A stretch of DNA of 64,000 nt from Bradyrhizobium sp. S69. GTDB taxonomy: Bacteria; Pseudomonadota; Alphaproteobacteria; Rhizobiales; Xanthobacteraceae. Location: contig NZ_LMUK01000046.1 of the NCBI RefSeq assembly GCF_009766005.1, positions 253,222-317,221 of the forward strand, written 5' to 3'. Under the pieces are notes generated by a model. It was not told the DNA's origin, ran no database searches, and was given only the letters and a program-made list of their open reading frames with translations. Below are positions 1 to 7,900 of this stretch, in pieces; position 1 is the first letter of the stretch, and the number at the start of each line of letters is the position of its first letter. Made by a program: the position numbers and the translations under genes.

Positions 1-234
1 AGCCGGTTGTGCCGTCGCGGCCGTTGGCGCGGGGGCCGGTGACGGCGGCTGGGTCGGCGGCAGCGGCGTCGGCGTCTGAACTTGCGCTTGCGCCAGCCGC
101 ATCAACCCGTGCGCCGCTTCGGGCATGTCCGGCATCTGCCCGGCTTGCGTCAGGGAAGGCATGGCGTGCGCGTTTGCCGTGCCGGCCAGCAACAGCAACG
201 CGAGCCAGCCTGCGACCGAGAGCCGATGCCTCAT
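1..234 (-). CDS. Exported Pro/Ala-rich protein (partial, C-terminus outside window)
   Basis: The reverse strand is open from an ATG at 234 to the window edge, 78 codons. The product begins MRHRLSVAGWLALLLLAG and continues to a likely signal-peptidase site after ANA-HA, near residues 22-24. A short polar stretch follows, then a Pro/Ala/Thr-rich tract from about residue 55 onward. That tract resembles the linkers of the two DUF2147 proteins just downstream, so this may be a third member of the same kind of exported protein, but the window ends before any conserved domain appears. It lies in the same orientation as the gene at 553-1299, about 320 bases away. Confidence 0.6.
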   Translation of the reverse strand, partial: MRHRLSVAGWLALLLLAGTANAHAMPSLTQAGQMPDMPEAAHGLMRLAQAQVQTPTPLPPTQPPSPAPAPTAATAQPA

Positions 235-552
235 TACGATGTCACCTTGAATTTCCGGACGGCATAAAAGCGCAGTCCCGCGATTGAGGACCTCATTGGC
301 TGAATGACAGATGAATGCAGGCGGCGGCGTTATGCAAGCACAAGTCGCGCAAAAGCCATACTTGTTGGATTGGCGTCAAACGGTGCGGCGACGAGATCTC
401 TGCCGGCCCACGTAATAAGCCACCGCAACGACCGGCACAAACAGGCAAAACCACCACCTGCCGACGAAGACCCAGCGTTTCTCGATTTCGTCGGCAGGCT
501 GGCGCGTGCAGGATCCAGGGGCTGATCCTCTGCGCGGGTATCCCGCTCCGGC
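235..552. other. Intergenic stretch with a start-less membrane reading frame
   Basis: These 318 bases hold no convincing gene. On the minus strand, the frame of the preceding DUF2147 gene stays open after its stop codon down to a TGA at 376-378. It encodes a hydrophobic segment containing RWWFCLFVPVVAVAYYVG followed by a basic tail, which looks like a membrane anchor. There is no ATG, GTG or TTG in that frame after the stop, so it may be a decayed gene, a frameshifted small membrane protein, or chance. Confidence 0.25.
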
Positions 553-1299
553 TTAGCTCACGCGCTTCCATGTCTGGCCGCCGCAGAACATGCCGCCGAA
601 GGCGCAGCCCTGGACCTTCAGGGCGTTGGGGCCCTTCATCGCGATGGTGGAGTCGTAATCGCTGCCGCTGTCCGGATCGTGAATCTGGCCGGTCCATTTC
701 GAGCCCTGTGGCTTCATGCTGATCAGGATCTTCTCGCCGGTCTTCACGGCATAACCGCAGAGGTTCTGACCGCATTCCTCGATGCGAACGTTGCCCTTGT
801 TTTCTTCAGTGGCCCAGATACCGAGCGGCGTGGTCGGGGCCGGCGCGGGGGCCGCGGCAACCGGAGCTGGCGACGGGGCGACGGCTGCGACCGCGATGGG
901 AGCAGCGACCGGCGCGGCAATCGTGTTGGCGACGGCGGCCGGCGCAACTGGAGCGGTGGACGCGATGGCGACCGGCGCGGCCGGCGCGCTGCTCGCCACC
1001 GGTGCGACGGGCTGCGGCGCGGGCGCCTTCACCGCCGTTGCGGGCGCGGTGTTCTGCACGGGCGCGGATGTATTCGAATTGTCGGCGACATTATCGTCGT
1101 CATCGGCGTGCTTGGACTTGAAGCCGAAATCGGCGCCGGAAAGGCCGGGCGCCGATATCTTGAGGCACGACAGCGAGTCGCAATTCCGCGGCAACTCGAC
1201 GTGAACATGCTTGCCATTGACGTCGAAGGAAATCGAATTGCCGGCATGGGCGGCGGTGCTCGCCATCAGCAGCGCCGCGAGAACGATGAGCTTCTTCAT
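553..1299 (-). CDS. DUF2147 domain exported protein
   Basis: The 248-residue product has a signal peptide (residues 1-19, ending TAAHA). A conserved block of about 33 residues with two cysteines follows (GNSISFDVNGKHVHVE to about residue 52), then an acidic Asp run. A long Ala/Pro/Val-rich linker spans about 75-150, and a C-terminal DUF2147-type domain (about 155-248) has the core VRIEECGQNLCGYAV and the ending CGGQTWKRV. The ATG at 1299 has a GGAGG ribosome site six bases upstream. DUF2147 proteins are periplasmic or outer-surface beta-rich proteins of unknown role. A divergent paralog lies at 1477-2367. The function is unknown. Confidence 0.85.
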   Translation of the reverse strand: MKKLIVLAALLMASTAAHAGNSISFDVNGKHVHVELPRNCDSLSCLKISAPGLSGADFGFKSKHADDDDNVADNSNTSAPVQNTAPATAVKAPAPQPVAPVASSAPAAPVAIASTAPVAPAAVANTIAAPVAAPIAVAAVAPSPAPVAAAPAPAPTTPLGIWATEENKGNVRIEECGQNLCGYAVKTGEKILISMKPQGSKWTGQIHDPDSGSDYDSTIAMKGPNALKVQGCAFGGMFCGGQTWKRVS

Positions 1300-1383
1300 G
1301 TGAGCCTCCAGGCGGTTGGGGCGGCCTGTGAATTGGCAGCCCGTGAATTGGCCTCGACCCTACGGCCGCGCGATGCCGCGTTC

Positions 1384-1399
1384 CGTGATCCACGTCACA
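1384..1399. promoter_or_regulatory. CRP/FNR-like palindrome between divergent DUF2147 genes
   Basis: The gap between the two DUF2147 genes contains GTGA-N6-TCAC followed by A, close to the TGTGA-N6-TCACA pattern of CRP/FNR-family regulators. A second partial copy (TGACTCACATCACA) follows at about 1410-1424. The position between divergent genes would allow shared control. This is a sequence match only, and the regulator is unknown. Confidence 0.25.
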
Positions 1400-1476
1400 G
1401 GGGGAGGGGGTGACTCACATCACATCGCCGATGCCGGATTCGGGCCTAGTTTTCGGAAAATGCCCGGAGACTTCTG

Positions 1477-2367
1477 ATGAGACTGTTTTTCTCTTTCGCC
1501 GCCTTGATGATGATCGGTTCGCCGGTTTACGCAGGCGATTCGATTTCCTTCGTGATCGGCGGACATCGCGTTCACATCGAAGCGCCCCGGCATTGCAATT
1601 CGGCGTCGTGCGTCTCGGTTTCGATTCCGGGAATCTATGAAAAGCGCGGCCGCGATCGATCTGACGATGACGATCGTAACCTGCCGCCTGCGCCGGTGCA
1701 GGCCTCCGTGATTCCGCCGGCCGGCAAGGCAACGCAACCCGTCGTCTGCGCGCCGCCGCCAGCGCCGGTGCGGCCGATCGCTTCCGCGGCACCGATGTCC
1801 GCATCGCCGCCGGCATCGCCAAATCCGCCACCGCGGCTTGCGCAACAGGCCGCGATGACGCCGCCACCGCCGCCGGCATTGCCGCCGCCCCCGCCGTCAC
1901 CGTCACCCTCGCCATCGGAATCCATCGTACACCCGGCCGATGTCGCGCGGCCCGTAGCGGACAGCACCCTGCGAATCTCCAAGGTCTCGCATGAAGTCGA
2001 CGAGCAGCCCGACGACACGCCGATCGGCGACTGGGAGACTCAGGGACGAAAGGGAATGGTTCGCATCGAGCCATGCGGTCAGGCGTTGTGCGGCTATGTG
2101 CTCGATCCGTCGTTGAAGACCAAGGGCGAGACGGTGCTGGTCGACATGAAGTCGAAATCGACATCCGAATGGTCCGGCAGCGTCTATAGCCGTGACAGCG
2201 GCAACATTTATTACGGGACGATCGCGATGAAGGGGCCGAATTCGCTGTGGGTCGAAGCGTGCGCGCTGGGCCGCTTCTTCTGTTCCGGCAACATCTGGAG
2301 CCGGGCCGACATCAAGCCGCAGCGGCTGATTTCCGATCGGGGGATTTCGTCAGAGCCGCGATCCTAA
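1477..2367 (+). CDS. DUF2147 domain exported protein, paralog of the divergent gene
   Basis: The 296-residue product has a signal peptide (residues 1-19, ending PVYA). The N-terminal block GDSISFVIGGHRVHIEAP aligns with that of the neighbour, including both cysteines, and is again followed by an acidic Asp run. A Pro-rich linker (about 75-175, with poly-Pro stretches) leads to a C-terminal DUF2147-type domain with VRIEPCGQALCGYVLD and GTIAMKGPNSLWVEACALG. Shared architecture at both ends shows that the pair arose by duplication and then drifted in the linker. The ATG has GGAG seven bases upstream. The function is unknown; it is probably periplasmic. Confidence 0.85.
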   Translation: MRLFFSFAALMMIGSPVYAGDSISFVIGGHRVHIEAPRHCNSASCVSVSIPGIYEKRGRDRSDDDDRNLPPAPVQASVIPPAGKATQPVVCAPPPAPVRPIASAAPMSASPPASPNPPPRLAQQAAMTPPPPPALPPPPPSPSPSPSESIVHPADVARPVADSTLRISKVSHEVDEQPDDTPIGDWETQGRKGMVRIEPCGQALCGYVLDPSLKTKGETVLVDMKSKSTSEWSGSVYSRDSGNIYYGTIAMKGPNSLWVEACALGRFFCSGNIWSRADIKPQRLISDRGISSEPRS

Positions 2368-2395
2368 GGTCGGCGATCGTAAGATAAGCGCGGCC

Positions 2396-2431
2396 AAAAA
2401 AAGCCCGGCGGCTGGAATGACCAGGCCGCCG
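2396..2431 (-). terminator. Rho-independent terminator of the 27-residue membrane protein gene
   Basis: On the minus strand a GC-rich hairpin (arms 2406-2415 and 2421-2431, ten pairs with one bulged base, five-base loop) is followed by a run of seven U (the A run at 2396-2402 on the plus strand). It lies about 30 bases after the stop codon of the small gene at 2461-2544. Confidence 0.75.
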
Positions 2432-2460
2432 AGCGTTGTAAACTCGGGATGTGCGAAGCG

Positions 2461-2544
2461 TCAGATCACGCCCAGCACGATGGCGCCGACAAACGCGAAT
2501 GCGAGATAGGCGGCAGCTACGCTCAGCTTGCTGGCGAAAGTCAC
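2461..2544 (-). CDS. Small single-pass membrane protein, 27 residues
   Basis: The reading frame starts at GTG 2544, with a strong AAGGGAGG ribosome site six bases upstream. It encodes a 27-residue peptide: a short polar start (TFASKLS) then one hydrophobic helix AAAYLAFAFVGAIVLGVI. An intrinsic terminator follows, so this is a complete small transcription unit. A longer in-frame extension to 2649 exists but would place the ribosome site inside the gene. I do not recognise a function. Small membrane peptides of this size often modulate larger membrane complexes, but nothing here points to a partner. Confidence 0.65.
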   Translation of the reverse strand: MTFASKLSVAAAYLAFAFVGAIVLGVI

Positions 2545-2735
2545 GGCAAACCTCCCTTGGTTCACGTCGCTGGCGGCATCAACGCGTAAACTATCAAGCT
2601 GTTCCCGCACAAAAAAAGTCAGCCTTGCTGCTCTATCGCCGCCATGCACCGCACGCGACGATTGGCAACGTGGTTAAAAACTCATGAAATCAACGCGTTG
2701 AAGAGTCGTTAAATAAATTGGTTGATGTTGCGCGG

Positions 2736-3974
2736 ATGACGCGCGGAGTTTGTTTGTATCTCGTCGGCTCCTTCGTCCTCGTCTCCCTCGCGGGTTGCGG
2801 TCGCGGACTTTATCAGTCCGAGGAGCGCGAACCGTGGCGGGCCGAGGCCGAGATCGCGTGCCTGAAGTCCGGCGCCGTCAAGGAGAGCGCCGATGTGGTC
2901 CGGATCGACCCGATTTCGGGCCCCGGCATGTGCGGCGCGGAATTCCCGCTCAAGGTCGCAGCGCTTGGCGAGAACAGCAGCAGCTTCGGTTTTGCTGATG
3001 ACGATCTGCGGCCGCCCGGCAGCATCGGCAATCAGCCGCGCTGGCCGGTCTCGCAGCCGCCTCCGCCGCAGAGCGCGCCCTATCCGGGCAATACGCCCTA
3101 TCCTGGCAACACGATGAGCCAGCCCGGCTACCGGACCCCGTCTAACGGCCCGGTTTCATTGACTGCGCCCGGCGTGGCGCGGCAGGACGGTGAAATCGAA
3201 TTGCCGGAAGAGGGCACGCCAGCACAATCAGGAGGTCAGCCATACGGCCGGCCCTATCCGGACGCGCAGGCCACGCCGCCGCGCGACAATTATCCGGCGC
3301 CGTATTCGCAGCGTCCGTATGCGTCACCGCAAACCGAAAGCCAGCCGCGGCTCGGCCCCGGTCCGGTGCAGGGCAGCCCCGTCACGTCGTTCGGACCGGT
3401 CGTAGTGAAGCCGACCGCGACCTTGGCCTGTCCGATCGTCTCGGTGCTCGATCATTGGCTGGCCGAAGCCGTGCAGCCGGCCGCAATGCGCTGGTTCGGC
3501 GCGCGCGTCGTCGAGATCAAGCAGATCTCCGCCTATTCCTGCCGTGGCATGAACGGCAATTCGAACGCCCATATCTCCGAACACGCGTTCGGCAACGCAC
3601 TGGATATCGCGGCGTTCACGCTGGCCGACGGCCGGCGCATTTCGGTGGAGACCGGCTGGAAAGGGATGCCGGAAGAGCAGGGCTTTCTGCATGACGTGCA
3701 GGCGTCCGCCTGCCGTGAGTTCACCACCGTGCTGGCGCCAGGCTCCAACGTCTATCACTACAACCACATTCACGTCGATCTGATGCGTCGCGCCCGCCGG
3801 CCGATCATCTGCCAGCCGGCCGCGATGTCCGGCGAGGAAGTCGCGGCGCGCGCCTCGGGCCGCAATCCCTATGCGTCGTATGGATCTACGGCGCGCGAGC
3901 CGTCCGTCACCGGATCGATCGGCAAGGCATCGTCGCCGCGGCACAAGGCGACCGACGAGGACGACGATGATTGA
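2736..3974 (+). CDS. Extensin-like domain lipoprotein, probable LAS/M15-type peptidoglycan peptidase
   Basis: The 412-residue product starts at ATG 2736; an in-frame TTG at 2718 would spoil the signal sequence. Residues 1-20 form a lipoprotein signal with lipobox LAGC (Cys21). The first part of an extensin-like C-terminal domain follows (ACLKSG to GPGMCGAEFPLKV, about 42-75). A Pro/Gln/Tyr-rich insert of about 120 residues comes next, then the main domain (about 228-365). SEHAFGNALD (281-290) matches the SxHxxGxAxD zinc motif of M15/LAS peptidases, and HYNHIHVD (about 341-348) supplies the second histidine pair. By family logic it would cut peptide bonds in peptidoglycan from the periplasmic face of a membrane. 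The tail is basic then acidic. Its substrate is not known from sequence. Confidence 0.8.
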   Translation: MTRGVCLYLVGSFVLVSLAGCGRGLYQSEEREPWRAEAEIACLKSGAVKESADVVRIDPISGPGMCGAEFPLKVAALGENSSSFGFADDDLRPPGSIGNQPRWPVSQPPPPQSAPYPGNTPYPGNTMSQPGYRTPSNGPVSLTAPGVARQDGEIELPEEGTPAQSGGQPYGRPYPDAQATPPRDNYPAPYSQRPYASPQTESQPRLGPGPVQGSPVTSFGPVVVKPTATLACPIVSVLDHWLAEAVQPAAMRWFGARVVEIKQISAYSCRGMNGNSNAHISEHAFGNALDIAAFTLADGRRISVETGWKGMPEEQGFLHDVQASACREFTTVLAPGSNVYHYNHIHVDLMRRARRPIICQPAAMSGEEVAARASGRNPYASYGSTAREPSVTGSIGKASSPRHKATDEDDDD

Positions 3975-3975
3975 G

Positions 3976-4046
3976 AAGGGCGAATAGCGAGTAGCGAATA
4001 GCCAATAGGGAATGGCGCCTTTCTATTCGCTATTCGCTATTCGCTT
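3976..4046. repeat. GAATAGCGA tandem/inverted repeat between convergent genes
   Basis: Several copies of GCGAATAGC-like units run on one strand (3979-4012) and then on the other (4022-4044). They form an imperfect inverted repeat between the stop codons of the converging extensin-like and tetR genes, running just into the tetR end. It may act as a bidirectional terminator, though it has no clean U tract. Confidence 0.5.
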
Positions 4047-4679
4047 CTGTCCCCGATACGCCGCGAGAAACATTCGCGTCGCGCTTTCGACCACTTCCGT
4101 CATGCGCTCGACCGAGGGCGGCGGCGCGGCCTGGAAAATCAGCGGCAGAAATAACGACGCCTGACACATCATCATGAATTGCGACGCCGCAAGCTGGGTG
4201 TCGTCGATCGCAAGTTCCCTGGTCTTGACATGGACCTGGAGATAGCTGGCGAAGCTGTCGATGTTCTTCTCCAGCACATCCTCGTAAAAGCGCCGGCCGA
4301 CTTCCGGCATCCGCTCGGCAATCGCCATCACGGTGCGGATGGCCGATCCGCCGCCGGGCCGGCACAGCAACTGGATATAGGCCAGGCCGAATTCCCGCAG
4401 CGTCGCCGGGACGTCGCGTTTGATGTCGAAATTGAAGGCGAGTTTGCTCTGCTCCGTGGTTTCTTCTTCGACGATCGCCTCGAACAAGCGGCTCTTGTCG
4501 GCAAAATACACATAGAGCGTGCCCTTGGAGACGCCGGCGGCGCGGGCAATTTCGCCCATGCTGGCGCCGTCGAAGCCGAGGTCCATGAACACCTTGCTGG
4601 CGCCGTCGAGAATTTGCCGGCGCTTTGAGCTATCCTCGTCGCCGGCCAGGCGTAATGTCCCGGGAGGGGCTGCAACCAT
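4023..4679 (-). CDS. TetR-family repressor of the adjacent EmrAB-type pump
   Basis: The 218-residue product has a typical TetR N-terminal DNA-binding domain (about residues 15-65): RRQILDGASKVFMDLGFDGA, then SMGEIARAAGVSKGTLYVYF with the recognition helix GTLYVYF. The C-terminal ligand domain is not recognisable beyond the fold. It is transcribed divergently from the efflux genes at 4824-7869, with a 21-bp palindrome between them. The usual inference is repression of the pump and of itself, relieved by a pump substrate. The inducer is unknown. Confidence 0.88.
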   Translation of the reverse strand: MVAAPPGTLRLAGDEDSSKRRQILDGASKVFMDLGFDGASMGEIARAAGVSKGTLYVYFADKSRLFEAIVEEETTEQSKLAFNFDIKRDVPATLREFGLAYIQLLCRPGGGSAIRTVMAIAERMPEVGRRFYEDVLEKNIDSFASYLQVHVKTRELAIDDTQLAASQFMMMCQASLFLPLIFQAAPPPSVERMTEVVESATRMFLAAYRGQKRIANSE

Positions 4680-4765
4680 TGGTTTAGCTTCTCCGAAAAA
4701 AATCCGGTCGCGACAAGGCGGCGGTAGCTAAGGATGTTCTAGGGTCGATCTTAACAAGATATACC

Positions 4766-4786
4766 TTGACCGAACCGTTCGGTCAA
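4766..4786. promoter_or_regulatory. TetR operator palindrome
   Basis: A 21-bp inverted repeat with arms TTGACCGAAC and GTTCGGTCAA around a single central base is exact in both arms. It lies between tetR and the membrane-fusion gene, about 40 bases before the chosen start of the latter. Such palindromes of 15-21 bp are the normal targets of TetR dimers. Confidence 0.75.
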
Positions 4787-4823
4787 TGCTAATTCAATGG
4801 CAGTTTTCATGGGGAGGCCGGGC

Positions 4824-6134
4824 ATGGCCGGAGCGCGAGACCAGGCCGCACGCTTCATTCGTGTCGAGCCGGATACGACGGGAGATGACGCGGTGCGCGA
4901 CAGTTCCGTTGTGGTCGCCGATCAGCCTCGCACCCCTCTTGCCGAAGACGTCGTCGTGCGCCGCCCGGCGGAGACGCCGGACACACCTGCCACCGCGCAA
5001 CCGGCTGTAGCAGGCGCCCCGCCCGCCGATGCCGCCGCGACCAAACCTCGCAAGCGCAAGCTGGTCTTGCCGGGGATCCTCGCGGTGCTGGCGCTGGCGG
5101 GCGCAGCCTATGGCGTGCATTATTTCCTGGTGGGACGTTTCTTCGTCGGCACCGACGACGCCTATGTCCGCGCCAACAGCACCACGCTCGGCGCCCGGGT
5201 ATCGGGTCACATCGCGGCCATCCTGCCCGGCGACAACAAGGTGGTGCATAGCGGCGATGTCATCTTCAAGATCGATGATGGCGACTATCGCATCGCGGTG
5301 GACGCGGCGCGCACCAAGATCGCGACGCAGGCCGCCACCATCGATCGCATCGGCCGCCAGATCACCGCGCTGGAAGGTGCGGCCGAGCAGGCCAAGGCGC
5401 AGTTGGCGTCGGCGGTGGCGGGCCTCAAGCGCGCCGGCCTCGATTTCGATCGCCAGCAGGATCTGAACAACAAGGGATATGCCTCGCGGGCGACCTTCGA
5501 GGTGTCGGAAGCCAGCCGCGATCAGGGCGCGGCGGCGGTGAAATCGGCGCAGGCCGCCGTTGACACGGCGCTCAGCAACGTCGAGGTCACCAAGGCACAG
5601 CAGGCCGAGGCCCGTGCCCAGCTGGCCGAACTGCAGACAACGCTGGCCAAGGCCGAGCGCGACCTCGACTTCACCTCGGTGCGCGCGCCGGTGGAGGGTG
5701 CGTTCTCCAATCGCATGGTCAACGTCGGCGACTTCATCGTGGTCGGGCAGCGGCTCGGCAATGTGGTGCCGCTCGATGACGTCTATATCGACGCCAACTA
5801 CAAGGAGACGCAGCTCAAGCGTATCCGTCCCGGCCAGCCGGTGGAGATCTCGGTGGATGCCTATGGGCATCGTAAATTCGAAGGCGTGGTCGACAGCATT
5901 TCACCCGCGGCGGGCTCGGTGTTCACGCTGCTGCCGCCGGACAATGCCACCGGTAACTTCACCAAGATCGTGCAGCGGCTTCCGGTCCGCGTTCGCGTGC
6001 CGAAGGATGTGGCGCGGCAGAACCTGCTGCGCGCCGGCATGTCGGTCTATACCACGGTCGATACCCGCGAGGGCGCCAAGGATGCCGACAGCGATACCGA
6101 TCTGGATTCGCCGACCGCGACCCATCCGCAATGA
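4824..6134 (+). CDS. EmrA/HlyD-family periplasmic adaptor of a multidrug efflux pump
   Basis: The 436-residue membrane fusion protein is anchored by one transmembrane helix (about residues 73-95, KLVLPGILAVLALAGAAYGV). A biotinyl/lipoyl-like region follows (VSGHIAAILPGDNKVVHSGD), then a coiled-coil hairpin (about 160-285, rich in Ala, Gln and Glu), the second lipoyl half (APVEGAFSNRMVNVGDFIVV) and a beta-barrel domain. ATG 4824 has GGGGAGG six bases upstream, so it is preferred over in-frame ATGs at 4797 and 4809. It would pair with the EmrB-type transporter downstream to export drugs or other toxic compounds across the envelope. An outer-membrane TolC partner is not in the window. Confidence 0.88.
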   Translation: MAGARDQAARFIRVEPDTTGDDAVRDSSVVVADQPRTPLAEDVVVRRPAETPDTPATAQPAVAGAPPADAAATKPRKRKLVLPGILAVLALAGAAYGVHYFLVGRFFVGTDDAYVRANSTTLGARVSGHIAAILPGDNKVVHSGDVIFKIDDGDYRIAVDAARTKIATQAATIDRIGRQITALEGAAEQAKAQLASAVAGLKRAGLDFDRQQDLNNKGYASRATFEVSEASRDQGAAAVKSAQAAVDTALSNVEVTKAQQAEARAQLAELQTTLAKAERDLDFTSVRAPVEGAFSNRMVNVGDFIVVGQRLGNVVPLDDVYIDANYKETQLKRIRPGQPVEISVDAYGHRKFEGVVDSISPAAGSVFTLLPPDNATGNFTKIVQRLPVRVRVPKDVARQNLLRAGMSVYTTVDTREGAKDADSDTDLDSPTATHPQ

Positions 6135-6143
6135 TTTTTCGAT

Positions 6144-6240
6144 AGCATGATCCGGAAAAGTGGATACCGGTTTTCCGAAAAGATCATGCTTAAAATAAAT
6201 AGATAGAGCGGGATGACGATTCGAAGATAAGTCATCCCGC
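6144..6240. repeat. RIME-like palindromic intergenic element, two hairpins
   Basis: Two hairpins lie between emrA-like and emrB-like genes. The first (6144-6190) begins AGCATGATC and ends GATCATGCT, with inner arms CGGAAAA and TTTTCCG. This is the layout of Rhizobium-specific intergenic mosaic elements. The second (6208-6240) has ten perfect pairs, GCGGGATGAC with GTCATCCCGC, and a 13-base loop. It may stabilise or attenuate the transcript between the two genes. Confidence 0.7.
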
Positions 6241-6282
6241 GCGGGCGTGCTCGGTTGCGCGCCGTGCTGACGGGAATGGATC

Positions 6283-7869
6283 ATGGCTGACGCCACCACC
6301 GCTTCGCCGACGATGATGAACGAAGCGGCCGTGTCGTCCGAGCGCATCGCGCCGCGGCGGCTGATCGCGTTCCTGATCATGGTGTTCGGGATGTTCATGT
6401 CGATCCTGGACATCCAGATCGTCTCGGCATCGCTGACCGAGATCCAGGCCGGCCTGTCGGCGAGTTCGACCGAAGTGTCGTGGGTCCAAACCGCCTATCT
6501 GATCGCGGAAGTGATCGCGATCCCGTTGTCGGGCTTCCTGTCGCGCGCGCTCGGCACCAGGCTGTTGTTCACGATTTCGGCGGCCGGCTTCACCATTTCG
6601 AGCTTCATATGCGGATTTGCCTCTTCGATCGAGCAGATGATCCTGTGGCGCGCGCTGCAAGGATTTTTGGGCGCCGGCATGATCCCGACCGTGTTCGCTT
6701 CGGCCTACACGGTGTTTCCGCGCAGCAAGATCTACATCGTCGGCCCGATCATCGGCCTGGTCGCGACGCTGGCGCCGACCATCGGCCCGACGGTGGGCGG
6801 CTACATCACCGACGCGATGTCATGGCACTGGCTGTTCTTCATCAACGTCGTGCCGGGCATCGGCATCATCATCGGGGTGTGGATGCTGGTCGATTTCGAC
6901 CAGCCGAATTTCGAGCTGCTCGATCGTTTCGACTGGTTCGGCCTGATCGCGATGGCGGGATTTCTCGGATCGCTGGAATATGTGCTGGAAGAGGGCCCGC
7001 AATATGAATGGCTGCAGGACACCTCGGTCGCGGTCTGCGCCGCCATTTGCCTGGTCTCCGCGATCGGCTTTTTCTATCGCGTGCTGACCGCGGACGAGCC
7101 AATCGTCGATATCTCGGCCTTCGCCAACCGCAATTTCGGCGTCGGCTGTCTGCTCTCGTTTTGCGTCGGCATCGGTCTCTACGGCCTGACCTACGTCTAT
7201 CCGCGTTATCTCGCGGAAGTGCGCGGCTACAGCGCGCTGATGATCGGCGAGACCATGTTCGTCTCCGGCGCCACCATGTTCCTGATGGCGCCGATCGTGG
7301 GCCGGCTGATGCTCAAGGTCGACATGCGCTACATCATCGCCTTCGGCCTCATCACCTTCGGGCTCGGCTCCTACCAGATGACGTGGATCACGCGCGACTA
7401 TGATTTCTACGAACTGCTGGTGCCGCAGATCCTGCGCGGCATCGGCATGATGTGCGCGATGGTGCCGACCAACAACATCGCGCTCGGCACCCTGACGCCG
7501 GACCGCGTCAAGAACGCTTCCGGGTTGTTCAACCTGACGCGCAACCTCGGTGGCGCGGTCGGGCTTGCCGTCATCAATGAAATCCTCAACGATCGCACCG
7601 ACCTGCATATCTCGCGGTTGCAGGACCGCGTGCACTGGGGCAATGCCACCGCGACCGAGATGCTGGACATGCTGACCCAGCGCATGCAGGGCCTCGGCGA
7701 TGCATCGCTGATGGCGATGAAGGAGTTGTCGATGATCGTTCACCGCCAGGCGGTGGTGATGGGCTATAGCGACGCCTTCCTGATCCTGACGATATTCTAT
7801 TTCGGCCTCAGCCTGTTGGTCATGCTGTTGAAGAAGCCCGCGCTGCTGTCGTCCGGCGGCGGGCATTAG
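6283..7869 (+). CDS. EmrB/QacA-type (DHA2) MFS drug transporter
   Basis: The 528-residue membrane protein has about 14 predicted helices. It begins with a polar segment and then a first helix, RLIAFLIMVFGMFMSILDIQ, whose acidic LDIQIV motif is typical of DHA2 proton antiporters. Motif C-like Pro/Gly-rich sequence (GPIIGLVATLAPTIGPTVGG) lies in helix 5. It follows the adaptor gene by about 150 bases and would be the inner-membrane component of the same pump, driven by the proton gradient. The substrate is unknown. Confidence 0.9.
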   Translation: MADATTASPTMMNEAAVSSERIAPRRLIAFLIMVFGMFMSILDIQIVSASLTEIQAGLSASSTEVSWVQTAYLIAEVIAIPLSGFLSRALGTRLLFTISAAGFTISSFICGFASSIEQMILWRALQGFLGAGMIPTVFASAYTVFPRSKIYIVGPIIGLVATLAPTIGPTVGGYITDAMSWHWLFFINVVPGIGIIIGVWMLVDFDQPNFELLDRFDWFGLIAMAGFLGSLEYVLEEGPQYEWLQDTSVAVCAAICLVSAIGFFYRVLTADEPIVDISAFANRNFGVGCLLSFCVGIGLYGLTYVYPRYLAEVRGYSALMIGETMFVSGATMFLMAPIVGRLMLKVDMRYIIAFGLITFGLGSYQMTWITRDYDFYELLVPQILRGIGMMCAMVPTNNIALGTLTPDRVKNASGLFNLTRNLGGAVGLAVINEILNDRTDLHISRLQDRVHWGNATATEMLDMLTQRMQGLGDASLMAMKELSMIVHRQAVVMGYSDAFLILTIFYFGLSLLVMLLKKPALLSSGGGH

Positions 7870-7900
7870 CGCGGGGATGGTTGATTGAATCGACCGCGAC

